Origin: a virus
Virus record (IMG/VR): IMGVR_UViG_3300034283_002790
Span: 123,385 to 187,384 of that record
DNA: 64,000 bases
Reading direction: 5' to 3' (one strand)
The position numbers and the translations under genes are program-made. Below the pieces are notes generated by a model that did no database searches, was not told where the DNA came from, and worked only from the letters and a program-made list of their open reading frames with translations. Positions 37,074 through 44,240 of the stretch are shown here, one piece after another (within the stretch, counting starts at the first letter, position 1; each line of letters starts with the position of its first letter).

Positions 37074-37607
37074 TTATTTTTTATGTTCGTCATTATCTTC
37101 TTCAGAATATTCTTTCTTCATTGACCTTGGTTCAACAAAATCCCACTTGGTATTTTCAAACTCCTGAATCCATTCACTAACATCTTCTCTTGTCCAATGT
37201 GGAGCGAAAGAAGGACGATACTTAAATGGTAAATTTTTACTTTTGTCCCACTCATCAAGTCGTTGTGTTACATCTTCAATAAGATTTTTAGTCTTAGTGT
37301 GTTTAATCCACTCCCTATAATCATCTTCTGATTTGATATACATAACATCACCATAATTGTAGAACTCCATTTCAGGAAATTCTAAATTTGGGTTATTTGT
37401 ATAAACATCAACAATTCCATTGTCGCCGTAATAAGAATCACAAAGTTCTTTTAATGAATATAAACTGGATGGTCTTTCTTCCCAAACACTACCAAACTGA
37501 CGGACAGAACAGATATACAAATATCCATCTTCATATGAATAAATAAGTCCTTCAATTTTATTTCTTAAAGAAATAAGTTCGTCCATTGTTAGTTTAGTTA
37601 AATCCAT
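37074..37607 (-). CDS. Protein of unknown function
   Basis: 177 residues, acidic. YSYEDGYLYICSVRQFGSVW and LCDSYYGDNGIVDVYTNNPN form a beta-rich first part; the second is helical (NLIEDVTQRLDEWDKSKNLP, TREDVSEWIQEFENTK). Same leftward operon as the receiver-domain protein (3-base gap). No known domain. Confidence 0.6.
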   Translation of the reverse strand: MDLTKLTMDELISLRNKIEGLIYSYEDGYLYICSVRQFGSVWEERPSSLYSLKELCDSYYGDNGIVDVYTNNPNLEFPEMEFYNYGDVMYIKSEDDYREWIKHTKTKNLIEDVTQRLDEWDKSKNLPFKYRPSFAPHWTREDVSEWIQEFENTKWDFVEPRSMKKEYSEEDNDEHKK

Positions 37608-37610
37608 TTT

Positions 37611-38024
37611 TTATATTTTTTCTATTGTATAATCCCACTCAAGTCTAACACAATTTTGTTTCAAACGATTGATGTGTCGGTAGTTATTAATATAACCCAT
37701 CATATTCCCACTTCCAATTGCGTTGTGTGAATGAACCACAACATCAACAACACGTTTTCCATTCATCCACTCATTAACCAACCACTTAACACAATCCATA
37801 CCGGTCTTTTCGGTGATGTTATCGTAGTTGATTGTGTAATTTGTATAAACATTTTTTTTCCATTCATCAATTGCACTAGCACCCAAGTCGTGATCCAAAG
37901 AGATAAGTTCAATATTTTCTAAACCGATCTCATTTATTTTTTCAACAAACTCGTCGTAAGATCGAACTACAATCCAATCATTATCAACCGGTGTTCTAAC
38001 GTCATCTAAATATATTTTTTTCAT
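37611..38024 (-). CDS. Cyclic-phosphate processing receiver-like protein
   Basis: 137 residues. MKKIYLDDVRTPVDNDWIVV, a strand ending ELISLDHDLG, and the C-terminal VDVVVHSHNAIGSGNMMGYI match the receiver-fold domains (PF20274 type) tied to RNA-repair and cyclic-phosphate processing. The acidic residues (LDD, DHD) bind metal and SHN lies near the site. The HAD gene at 39323-39925 is of a related repair-associated type. ATGA overlap with the upstream gene. Confidence 0.75.
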   Translation of the reverse strand: MKKIYLDDVRTPVDNDWIVVRSYDEFVEKINEIGLENIELISLDHDLGASAIDEWKKNVYTNYTINYDNITEKTGMDCVKWLVNEWMNGKRVVDVVVHSHNAIGSGNMMGYINNYRHINRLKQNCVRLEWDYTIEKI

Positions 38025-38335
38025 TTTATTTTGTTTGTGTATTTTCTAATTAACTTGAATATCTCTGCAATATCTGTAAAGTCAGATGGTGGTGAGTCAT
38101 TTCTTCCTGGAAGAAACATCACAGTAAACCCGTGATTTGCTGCAAACCTTTCAGTTACTCTTATACCACAGATTTCGTCGATATAAACCCAAGGAAAGTT
38201 TCCTGATAGTTTCACATCAATTCCAATTTTTTTTAATCTTTCAATAAACACTCCGAGTTTATCTGTACTTATTTTTGTACTGTTTCTTGTTTCCATTGTA
38301 TATGTTCCAAATTTAGTTTTTACTTCTCCCTTCAT
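38021..38335 (-). CDS. Small conserved protein of unknown function
   Basis: 104 residues: FIERLKKIGIDVKLSGNFPW, VYIDEICGIRVTERFAANHG, FTVMFLPGRND, and DIAEIFKLIRKY. A pattern known from plasmid and phage small proteins (LSGNFPWVYL ... NHGFT-x-x-F). Mixed alpha/beta, unknown role. Coupled by ATGA overlaps on both sides. Confidence 0.7.
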   Translation of the reverse strand: MKGEVKTKFGTYTMETRNSTKISTDKLGVFIERLKKIGIDVKLSGNFPWVYIDEICGIRVTERFAANHGFTVMFLPGRNDSPPSDFTDIAEIFKLIRKYTNKIK

Positions 38336-38541
38336 GATTTAATTACTTCGTCTCTAAAATAAACATCACTAATTACCATTCCGTCAATATTCTTACCATT
38401 ACCAAGATGAATATAATTACCTTCAATTTTGGTAATCATACCATAATCTTCCACCAATCCTGTAATTCTATTAACCACCTTAACATAGTCACCTACTTTG
38501 ATGTCCCTTCCGTTTTTATCTCTTGTCATTTCTACTTCCAT
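38332..38541 (-). CDS. Small KOW-like protein
   Basis: 69 residues from 38541, or 65 from the second Met at 38529 which has GGAAG five bases before it. DIKVGDYVKVVNRITGLVED, YGMITKIEGNYIHLGNGKNI is a typical small SH3/KOW barrel that binds nucleic acid or protein. Overlaps both neighbours. Confidence 0.65.
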   Translation of the reverse strand: MEVEMTRDKNGRDIKVGDYVKVVNRITGLVEDYGMITKIEGNYIHLGNGKNIDGMVISDVYFRDEVIKS

Positions 38542-38698
38542 AACACTCCAATTTTTTATCAGTTACATTCCACAAATCTTTTTTTCCTTCCGTCATATGA
38601 CAGTTGTGTTTCTTTCCGGTTCTTTTACCGAACTCCACAATCATATCGTTATGACGATTACGAATAAGATGGGGACATTCTTTGCAAGGTTTTTTCAC
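38516..38698 (-). CDS. Small Cys/His protein of the DUF6283 type
   Basis: 60 residues from a GTG at 38698. KKPCKECPHLIRN, then KKHNCHMTEG and KLECYGSRND: the CxxCP ... C-H-x-T ... C-x-G order is that of DUF6283-like phage proteins and probably binds zinc. The host-type -7 element ends 4 bases upstream of the start, so the message would be leaderless. First gene of an operon running to about 36.9 kb or further. Confidence 0.7.
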   Translation of the reverse strand: MKKPCKECPHLIRNRHNDMIVEFGKRTGKKHNCHMTEGKKDLWNVTDKKLECYGSRNDKR

Positions 38699-38702
38699 CC
38701 TA

Positions 38703-38734
38703 CAAAGTTAAGAAATGTTTTTTAATAAAACAAA
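38703..38734 (-). promoter_or_regulatory. Bacteroidota-type promoter for the 38516 operon
   Basis: Leftward TTTG (38734-38731), 20 bases, TAACTTTG (38710-38703). It overlaps the gap after the rlpA-like gene. Confidence 0.65.
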
Positions 38735-39100
38735 TTATTTTTTGATTGGTACGGTGTCTACAATCTCAAGAGTTACAGGAATAATTCCTCTACTAATAAA
38801 GTTAAGTTGTTTTGCAGTACCATAAGATAAATCAATAATAAAGTTAGATGACTTTGGTAGTCTGTCGTTAATTTTTACAAATCTAACGGAATCATTAATA
38901 AGGTTTGTAACTTTAACAATGGTTCCAAATTTAAATGTCTTGTGTGCTGCGGTTAGACTGTCTTTATGAAATCTTTCTCCAGATGCCGTTAATCTACCTG
39001 TGTAGTTTTTACCGTAATAAGATGCGGTTCCTGTGTATATTTTTTTAGATCCGGTAAGACTAAAAAATAAAAATGATAATAATATAACTAGTTTTCCCAT
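38735..39100 (-). CDS. RlpA-like septal-ring lytic transglycosylase domain protein
   Basis: 121 residues. Signal peptide (MGKLVILLSFLFFSLTG), then a double-psi beta-barrel: GTASYYGKNYTGRLTASGER, LTAAHKTFKFGTIVKVTNL, VKINDRLPKSSNFIIDLS. The GxASYYGxxxxGxxTASGE...LTAAHxxLPxGT order is diagnostic for RlpA. An exported enzyme or binding protein acting on denuded peptidoglycan, useful for lysis or for letting DNA in. Confidence 0.85.
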   Translation of the reverse strand: MGKLVILLSFLFFSLTGSKKIYTGTASYYGKNYTGRLTASGERFHKDSLTAAHKTFKFGTIVKVTNLINDSVRFVKINDRLPKSSNFIIDLSYGTAKQLNFISRGIIPVTLEIVDTVPIKK

Positions 39101-39156
39101 TTATATATTATAAAGTAAATACAATAAAAGTAAAGTTTTACCTATTTCTTTTGTAT

Positions 39157-39330
39157 TCATATTAATTCTAATTCTTTTTCATAAAAATACGGACAACACC
39201 ACCTTGGATTGTCGCACATTAATTTTACCATATATCCACTATAACAACCAACTTCTATTACGGTTGCCATTCCAGATAATTTAGTTTTTACTCTGTCTCC
39301 GACTTTAAGATTTTTGAACTCGTCACTCAT
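39157..39330 (-). CDS. Small KOW-like protein with Cys cluster
   Basis: 57 residues: MSDEFKNLKVGDRVKTKLSG, MATVIEVGCYSGYMVKLMCD, NPRWCCPYFYEKELELI. GDRVK and the following strands indicate a small barrel; four Cys may bind zinc. Its ATG overlaps the upstream HAD gene's last 8 bases, so it is cotranscribed. Function unknown. Confidence 0.6.
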   Translation of the reverse strand: MSDEFKNLKVGDRVKTKLSGMATVIEVGCYSGYMVKLMCDNPRWCCPYFYEKELELI

Positions 39331-39925
39331 TTTTCAAATATTTAATTATTTTTTCTTTAATACCACATTGTTTGATTCCTTCACTTGATTTTGGCGTTAG
39401 AACAAAATTAGATAGACCAGGATTTTTATCTGATTCACCATCTGAAAAGTATTTTGATAAAAACTCAGAACTCATATTCAAATCGTCAACAGCAACCCAA
39501 TGAGTCACCTCAGGATGATTTTCTAACCAATGATTAATTTCCATACTTCTTTCTAATTCTAAATCGGCACGAAATCTAAATGCATTCCATTCTTTTGGAA
39601 AAATGTCTTGGAATATATCAGTGACGGCAACGGGTCGTTTAATAATACCTTGACTGATGTAGTAGTCACCAAGTTCCTCTAAGGTCGCGTGAAGTCTCCA
39701 ATCAGAACTTACCACAATCTCACATCCCGTTTGTTCAATAATTTCATTAAGGATCTTAATCGCTTTTTTATCAAAGTCATCAAATCTTACAGATACAGGA
39801 GCGTCTTTTTTCTCATTACTACTGTCAGGATTTGCACTTCGGTATTTCGCCCATTTCTTTGTTCGTCCACCCCAATTGTTTGAGAGACATATGACCCCAT
39901 CATGATCTAAAAATATTACTTTCAT
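39323..39925 (-). CDS. HAD-superfamily protein (RNA-repair-associated type)
   Basis: 200 residues. KVIFLDHDGVICLSN (nucleophile motif DxDG), EIVVSSDWRLHATLEELG (motif II, Ser and the characteristic SSDWR), and WVAVDDLNM (motif IV DD). The SSDWR signature belongs to the HAD domain found in RNA-repair Swiss Army Knife proteins and many phages. Likely a phosphatase on nucleic-acid ends or nucleotides; the substrate is not certain. Overlaps the sigma gene's stop (ATGA). Confidence 0.8.
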   Translation of the reverse strand: MKVIFLDHDGVICLSNNWGGRTKKWAKYRSANPDSSNEKKDAPVSVRFDDFDKKAIKILNEIIEQTGCEIVVSSDWRLHATLEELGDYYISQGIIKRPVAVTDIFQDIFPKEWNAFRFRADLELERSMEINHWLENHPEVTHWVAVDDLNMSSEFLSKYFSDGESDKNPGLSNFVLTPKSSEGIKQCGIKEKIIKYLKNE

Positions 39926-40479
39926 ATGACCCTTTTCAAATTCTTAATAATATTGTTTTTGGCTTTAAAAAAATTAGATTTAGAGGTTCCTTCGGAAATT
40001 CCTAACTCTTGAGCAATTTCTTTATGGGATTTTTCCTCGATTACAAATTTTTCAAATGAAATTTTTTGAGAATATGACAACATTTCGACAGCAATCATTA
40101 ACTGGTCTTTAGTAAACTTATCTTTGAATAAAAAATCTTCTTCATTATCAAGTTCAGTTTGGGAAAACTGGTCATGATACAAAGGATTATACTCGATTTT
40201 TCCATTATTTTTTGGTGATCTGAAATAATCTATTATTGTATTTTTTACAATTGTTTTGATCCAGGTAAAAATTATCAAATCTTTGGTTTTTTCACATGTT
40301 GTTGAGCATTTTAAAGTTTCCATTTTAATAAATGCCTTTAAAAAACCTTCCTGACAGAGATCTTTACCAAGATCGTAATCAAGTTTCATATCATTACAGA
40401 TTAATCTGTGGACTGTATCAAAAAATTTGTATACATCATCATAATTAACTTCAAGTGTTTTTTCTTTGATAGTGTTCAT
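39922..40479 (-). CDS. ECF-type sigma-70 family factor
   Basis: 185 residues. Region 2: LGKDLCQEGFLKAFIKM, then IFTWIKTIVKNTIIDYFRSP; region 4: LSYSQKISFEKFVIEEKSHK followed by EIAQELGISEGTSKSNFFKA. This two-region layout is the ECF type. It would redirect host RNA polymerase to phage promoters; the TATTTAT boxes are the obvious candidate sites. Transcribed from its own host-type promoter and preceded by a terminator, so it is probably made early or in the middle of infection. Confidence 0.85.
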   Translation of the reverse strand: MNTIKEKTLEVNYDDVYKFFDTVHRLICNDMKLDYDLGKDLCQEGFLKAFIKMETLKCSTTCEKTKDLIIFTWIKTIVKNTIIDYFRSPKNNGKIEYNPLYHDQFSQTELDNEEDFLFKDKFTKDQLMIAVEMLSYSQKISFEKFVIEEKSHKEIAQELGISEGTSKSNFFKAKNNIIKNLKRVI

Positions 40480-40496
40480 AAATTAAAAATTGGTTA

Positions 40497-40527
40497 CAAA
40501 TGTAATTAAATTTTTTTATAAAACAAA
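40497..40527 (-). promoter_or_regulatory. Bacteroidota-type promoter of the sigma gene
   Basis: Leftward TTTG (40527-40524), 19 bases, TACATTTG (40504-40497); the ATG at 40479 follows 17 bases later. Confidence 0.65.
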
Positions 40528-40550
40528 AAAAAGGGAAAATAAATTTTCCC
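40525..40550 (-). terminator. Rho-independent terminator upstream of the sigma gene
   Basis: Leftward GGGAAAA-TTTA-TTTTCCC followed by eight T. It overlaps the -33 element of the sigma promoter, separating this unit from 40608-41102. Confidence 0.85.
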
Positions 40551-40584
40551 GATTTTAGGTCGACCTTTGGGTCCGACTCCACCA

Positions 40585-40604
40585 CCTTGTTTAATAAAAC
40601 AAGG
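40585..40604 (-). repeat. Perfect 8-bp hairpin after the 40608 stop
   Basis: CCTTGTTT-AATA-AAACAAGG lies 3 bases past the stop of the 40608-41102 gene; between it and the terminator lies a GC-rich 34-base segment that contains GGTCGACC. It may protect the 3' end of the transcript. Confidence 0.5.
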
Positions 40605-40607
40605 AAA

Positions 40608-41102
40608 CTAACTAAAGTCTGTCGATGATGATATCCTCAGATTATCAATATAAATGTCGTGATATCTATAACTATCTAACCATGAAACTTTACTGGACGG
40701 ATTCTCTTCATAATAAGTTTGAGTGTCCCACCCATCATCTTTACACCAATCAAGTGCCATTTCAATAAATTCATTAGGATCAATTTCTTCACCATATTCA
40801 TTAATGATACGACCAGATTTGATAAAATCGAACAGTTCTTCTTTATTTGTGTAATATTTTTTATCGTGAAAGTTCCATAAAAACTTCCAACCCATACTTC
40901 TTTTACCTAAATGAATTTCAAGACCATCAATAAACTCATCCCATGGGGTTACATATTCTAAAGTATTAGAGTTTTTATCAATCGAAAATCTTTTGAAGAT
41001 AGACTCTGCAGTTACATTAATTTGACGTATTCTAGTTAATAATAAATTTTTTTTAACCTCCATATCCTTCACCGAAGGGATTCTGTAAAAATTAGTACCC
41101 AT
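40608..41102 (-). CDS. Conserved protein (MGTNFY...EIHLGKRSMGWKFLW type)
   Basis: 164 residues. MGTNFYRIPS at the start, then GLEIHLGKRSMGWKFLWNFH, GRIINEYGEEIDPNEFIEMA, DGWDTQTYYEENP. This arrangement defines a family spread through phages and bacteria with no known role. Conserved His and Glu could bind metal. It overlaps nothing; the hairpin and terminator follow. Confidence 0.7.
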   Translation of the reverse strand: MGTNFYRIPSVKDMEVKKNLLLTRIRQINVTAESIFKRFSIDKNSNTLEYVTPWDEFIDGLEIHLGKRSMGWKFLWNFHDKKYYTNKEELFDFIKSGRIINEYGEEIDPNEFIEMALDWCKDDGWDTQTYYEENPSSKVSWLDSYRYHDIYIDNLRISSSTDFS

Positions 41103-41104
41103 AA

Positions 41105-41554
41105 TTATATTTTTTCAATCCACAAATAATAGTTAGTAAAATTTGTATTTCCAGGAGTAATACAATGAAAAGGCACTCCAGGTATATTTCCATAATTGAT
41201 CATAGATTCTGTAACTGTGCCAGAGATATCTCCCCATAAAAAAGAATATATACTCAAATTCAAAGTTGACATAGTGGGATAAAGATGATATGAATTTGTG
41301 TACCCTAAATAGTCATAGGTGTTGTGATTTATAAAATGAATGGTATCGTTAACATCAATTAGGGTTCCAAATTCACCAACCCTGTACTTTCTTAGAATCC
41401 AGGTTTGATTTGAAATTGATGGTCCATCTCCAACTACCGTTGAATCGTTGTAATCGATTGGGTAACCGTAAGGTGGAGGTGTTGGTTGGGGATTATTTTT
41501 TTGACAAGCAAATAAAATAAAACCAATTAAAATTAAGATTAAACTATTTTTCAT
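41105..41554 (-). CDS. Lipoprotein of unknown function
   Basis: 149 residues from the ATG at 41554. MKNSLILILIGFILFACQKN is a lipoprotein signal with lipobox L-F-A-C, followed by a Pro-rich linker (NPQPTPPPYGYP) and a beta-rich domain (QTWILRKYRVGEFGTLIDVN). Bacteroidota lipoproteins of this appearance are surface-exposed; a phage copy may alter receptor access. The first 11 bases overlap the upstream gene. Confidence 0.7.
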   Translation of the reverse strand: MKNSLILILIGFILFACQKNNPQPTPPPYGYPIDYNDSTVVGDGPSISNQTWILRKYRVGEFGTLIDVNDTIHFINHNTYDYLGYTNSYHLYPTMSTLNLSIYSFLWGDISGTVTESMINYGNIPGVPFHCITPGNTNFTNYYLWIEKI

Positions 41555-41834
41555 TGTTTTCAATTGTTACAAATGCTTCTATTTTACTTCTTACTTGATC
41601 TTTGGTTGATATCATCTCCGTAGATGTTAAAACAACAGAATCTTTTAATATAATATACGGGATATGGATCAAAAAAGTTTCCCCATTGAAATAAGATAAA
41701 TCACTTTGTAGTTCTAAAGATGCGTTTACTAACTTCAGAAACAACTTGAATTGCACTCTATCAACAAATGAATCGTTAAGTAATTCTCCCATTTGTTGAT
41801 TGATGATCCTGATTTTAAAACATTCTTTTTTCAT
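41544..41834 (-). CDS. Protein of unknown function
   Basis: 96 residues from the ATG at 41834; the frame extends to 41870 without need. MKKECFKIRIINQQMGELLN, VQFKLFLKLVNASLELQSDL, FLIHIPYIILKDSVVLTSTE. Alpha/beta; the FLIHIPY-x-xL-x-xS pattern recalls small phage beta proteins. A host-type promoter lies 33 bases upstream. No family recognised. Confidence 0.6.
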   Translation of the reverse strand: MKKECFKIRIINQQMGELLNDSFVDRVQFKLFLKLVNASLELQSDLSYFNGETFLIHIPYIILKDSVVLTSTEMISTKDQVRSKIEAFVTIENNEK

Positions 41835-41867
41835 AAATAAAATTATCAGTTTGTTTGTAATTAAGAA

Positions 41868-41898
41868 CAAAGGTATAAATAATTCTTTGATTCACAAA
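41868..41898 (-). promoter_or_regulatory. Bacteroidota-type promoter for 41544-41834
   Basis: Leftward TTTG (41898-41895), 19 bases, TACCTTTG (41875-41868). Confidence 0.65.
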
Positions 41899-41900
41899 AT

Positions 41901-42302
41901 TTAATTTAATTTTTTTATAATTTTGTAGAGTTGGTCATTTTTTTCAAGTGGTAAATCATCAAATGAAAAATAATTACAAACCAAATGTTCATCACCATCT
42001 TTCGCATTTCTAAGATCCGGATTAATTTCATCATCAGAATCATAAAAGTAAACATACATCAGACCTTTCATTTCATCTTCATTATTTGTGTGTTCAATAA
42101 AACCAACCAAATTCAATCTACCATCAATTTTGTAATTGGTCTCTTCGAAAAATTCTCTTCTAGCACACTCTTCTGGAGTTTCGTTATCTTCCATGTGACC
42201 ACCAGGTACGGACCAGACTCCAGGAAGATTACCCTCGTAATTTCTTTTACATAGTAGATATTTGTCTTCATTTCTAACAATAATCCCTGAGTATCTTTTC
42301 AT
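41901..42302 (-). CDS. Nudix hydrolase
   Basis: 133 residues. The Nudix box GGHMEDNETPEECARREFFE followed by ETN (about 34-56) is intact, with the catalytic REFFEE core. Preceded by LCKRNYEGNLPGVWSVPGG. It would hydrolyse a nucleoside diphosphate linked to another moiety, e.g. oxidised nucleotides or capped RNA; the exact substrate is unknown. It starts 28 bases from the divergent DUF192 gene. Confidence 0.9.
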   Translation of the reverse strand: MKRYSGIIVRNEDKYLLCKRNYEGNLPGVWSVPGGHMEDNETPEECARREFFEETNYKIDGRLNLVGFIEHTNNEDEMKGLMYVYFYDSDDEINPDLRNAKDGDEHLVCNYFSFDDLPLEKNDQLYKIIKKLN

Positions 42303-42319
42303 TTAATATTATTTTTTTA

Positions 42320-42328
42320 TATTTATAA
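42320..42328 (+). promoter_or_regulatory. TATTTAT box upstream of DUF192
   Basis: TATTTATAA, 2 bases before the ATG at 42331. Any transcript from it would be leaderless or nearly so. Confidence 0.45.
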
Positions 42329-42330
42329 GT

Positions 42331-42708
42331 ATGGAAGTAATAATAAATAATAATTCTTACAATGTCAAATGCATGATGACAGACAAGGACATTAAAGAAG
42401 GTATGCAACTCAAGAAATTCGATTCAACTTTTGATGGTATGATGTTTATGATGGGTTATGGTAATCACAGTTTTTGGATGTATAATTGTGTGATACCATT
42501 GGACATAATCTATATTAGCCATTCATCTAATTCAAGTAATAGACATGTTATTTCAAAAATTTACTCAAATTGTCCTCCATGTCGAGAAGAAAATCCAAGT
42601 GAATGTATAAATTATCCTGGTACCGGGGATATTGTTTTAGAAATACCTGGTGGTGACTGTTTAAAATACGACATTAGAGTTGGTGATTCTGTCTTGATTG
42701 AAGAATAA
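42331..42708 (+). CDS. DUF192-family protein
   Basis: 125 residues. GMQLKKFDSTFDGMMFMMGY, HSFWMYNCVIPLDIIYIS, CPPCREENPSECINYPGTGD, VLEIPGGDCLKYDIRVGDSV follow the DUF192 consensus (GMxF ... FWMxNxxxPLDIxFI ... VLE-x-xGG ... GD-V). The fold is a small beta barrel; the function is unknown. Cytoplasmic here, as there is no signal peptide. Ends against a leftward membrane gene without a spacer. Confidence 0.85.
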   Translation: MEVIINNNSYNVKCMMTDKDIKEGMQLKKFDSTFDGMMFMMGYGNHSFWMYNCVIPLDIIYISHSSNSSNRHVISKIYSNCPPCREENPSECINYPGTGDIVLEIPGGDCLKYDIRVGDSVLIEE

Positions 42709-42954
42709 TCAACCGAAAGTTGATATAAGTTGAGCCAATTTGTAACCGGCAAATGCTCCTGCGGCTGCTGATCCTGGTAAAACTATAAATTTTCCAAGTA
42801 GGGTCTCATATTTTTGTCTATTCACAATGTAAGAAATGAAAATGTAGTATAGTATAAAATTAAATAGTACCAGTAAGTCCATTTCTTTCGAAGCGAACAC
42901 GACAATTGAATTCCCTAGAAATCCCCAGGAGAAATTTATAAGAGTTTCTCTCAT
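42709..42954 (-). CDS. Small membrane protein
   Basis: 81 residues from the ATG at 42954. Two or three membrane helices: LINFSWGFLGNSIVVFA, LVLFNFILYYIFISYIV and a Gly/Ala-rich end (LPGSAAAGAFAGYKLAQLIS). The frame is open further upstream to 43104 but that part runs through the DUF3310 gene in another frame. Weak AAAGAG precedes the ATG. Function unknown. Confidence 0.6.
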   Translation of the reverse strand: MRETLINFSWGFLGNSIVVFASKEMDLLVLFNFILYYIFISYIVNRQKYETLLGKFIVLPGSAAAGAFAGYKLAQLISTFG

Positions 42955-42997
42955 CAACTCTTTGGGTGTTGTTAAAGCATCCCAGATAGTTATCTCT

Positions 42998-43240
42998 TTA
43001 TTGATTCCGGTTTTTTTCTTCAATTGTTTCGATGTGGTGTTGGAGGTACCATAATGCCTTTCTGAGGTCTTCAAGTTCTTTGTCTTTTCCTTTTTTTCCT
43101 GCACGTGATATATATTTTACTGTGTTTCCTAAACTAAATCCTAAATCCCAAGCATCAATAACTTTGATTGCCTCGTATTCATTATTTTTACCAGATTGAT
43201 AGTGATCAGGGTGATTGACCATCTCTTTTTCTTCAAACAT
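42998..43240 (-). CDS. DUF3310-family protein
   Basis: 80 residues. MVNHPDHYQSGKNNEYEAIK (start after a short acidic lead) and VIDAWDLGFSLGNTVKYISR, AGKKGKDKELEDLRKALWYL match DUF3310, known as a nucleotide-kinase-associated small protein in T7-like and other phages. Helical. Role unknown. Confidence 0.85.
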   Translation of the reverse strand: MFEEKEMVNHPDHYQSGKNNEYEAIKVIDAWDLGFSLGNTVKYISRAGKKGKDKELEDLRKALWYLQHHIETIEEKNRNQ

Positions 43241-43244
43241 TCTA

Positions 43245-43400
43245 CTATTTTAATTTTTCTTCTTTGGTTTTTTTACTTTTTTTAACCGTTTTTTTTTCTT
43301 CATTTACAGAATCATCTTCAATCAAAATTTTAATAATTTCTGGAAATAGTTGATCAGCCCCAACACCCAAATTCACTTCAATAATTTTTTTATTTTTCAT
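43245..43400 (-). CDS. Small Lys-rich protein
   Basis: 51 residues: KNKKIIEVNLGVGADQLFPE and IIKILIEDDSVNEE, then a Lys-rich tail (KKTVKKSKKTKEEK). A short helix joined to a basic tail suggests nucleic-acid contact. Too small for family assignment. It is situated between DUF3310 and the 261-residue gene. Confidence 0.55.
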   Translation of the reverse strand: MKNKKIIEVNLGVGADQLFPEIIKILIEDDSVNEEKKTVKKSKKTKEEKLK

Positions 43401-43410
43401 TTTTTGTATT

Positions 43411-44196
43411 TTAATCAATTGATATATTTAAATTATCTTCTTTTTGTTTTTCAAAAAGGATGGTCTGTAAAATGTAAGACATCACCTTTCTTTTGAATAT
43501 TGGTAACAAAGTTTCCTCAATTGGTAAAACTCCTTTAGATTTCATTTCAAAAATTGGTGAATCTTTTTTTAATTTTGGGTTTTTTTCAAAAATATTAAGA
43601 AAAATTTTTGGTATGGTCAAATCGTTAGTAAGGTCCTTGAACAATAATTTTGTTGTGGTTTTGGTTTCGGTTGATGTTTTGCTTACTTTTTTAATGTTAT
43701 ATTTCCAGATGTAAATCATGTTTGTTTCTAAATTCCTATAAAAAAAGAATCCGTCGTTGGATCTGATAAATTTTTTATTTTTTTTCAATTTAACATCCAC
43801 TGAGTCAAAAATAGCACTCCAAATAGATTTTGCAATTTCGAAATATTCTGTGATCATTGGTGAGGAATATTGTAAAATTTTGTTAAGTTCGGAAAATTCA
43901 ACTGGTGTAAGATCTGGTAAATTCTTAATTTTCAAATCCTTTAAAAGAAGTTCGTCATCTATTGATGTGAATTTTTTATCGGTATAAATAATTTTTCTTT
44001 GTTTATATAATGTTTGAATATTAATTAGATGTAATGATAGTTCTATAAATCCAGGATAAAGTTCAAGATTATCCAATTTCTCCCCCATTTTTTGAAAGTA
44101 AGAAAGTAATTTATATTCTTTGTGTTCAGAATCTATTGGTTTTTCAAACATCCAATCTGTAGGTAATAAAAAATCGATTTTTCCTTGTTTTGACAT
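43411..44196 (-). CDS. Conserved large-phage protein (LLPTDW...EHKEYKLL type)
   Basis: 261 residues from the ATG at 44196. IDFLLPTDWMFEKPIDSEHK, EYKLLSYFQKMGEKLDNLEL and YPGFIELSLHLINIQTLYKQ form the conserved start; the remainder is helical with Lys-rich loops. I recall this pattern from jumbo phage genomes, where it is annotated as hypothetical. Possibly structural. Function unknown. Confidence 0.65.
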   Translation of the reverse strand: MSKQGKIDFLLPTDWMFEKPIDSEHKEYKLLSYFQKMGEKLDNLELYPGFIELSLHLINIQTLYKQRKIIYTDKKFTSIDDELLLKDLKIKNLPDLTPVEFSELNKILQYSSPMITEYFEIAKSIWSAIFDSVDVKLKKNKKFIRSNDGFFFYRNLETNMIYIWKYNIKKVSKTSTETKTTTKLLFKDLTNDLTIPKIFLNIFEKNPKLKKDSPIFEMKSKGVLPIEETLLPIFKRKVMSYILQTILFEKQKEDNLNISID

Positions 44197-44240
44197 CACT
44201 TCCTAAAATATAACTAAAATAATTTATATTTTAAAGCATT

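Noticed and set aside
40555-40584. tRNA fragment near GGTCGACC...CTCCACCACC
   Set aside because: CCACC-like ending is suggestive, but no acceptor or T-stem pairing can be drawn.
42955-43104. Longer version of the membrane gene starting at 43104
   Set aside because: The extension lies within the recognisable DUF3310 gene in a different frame.
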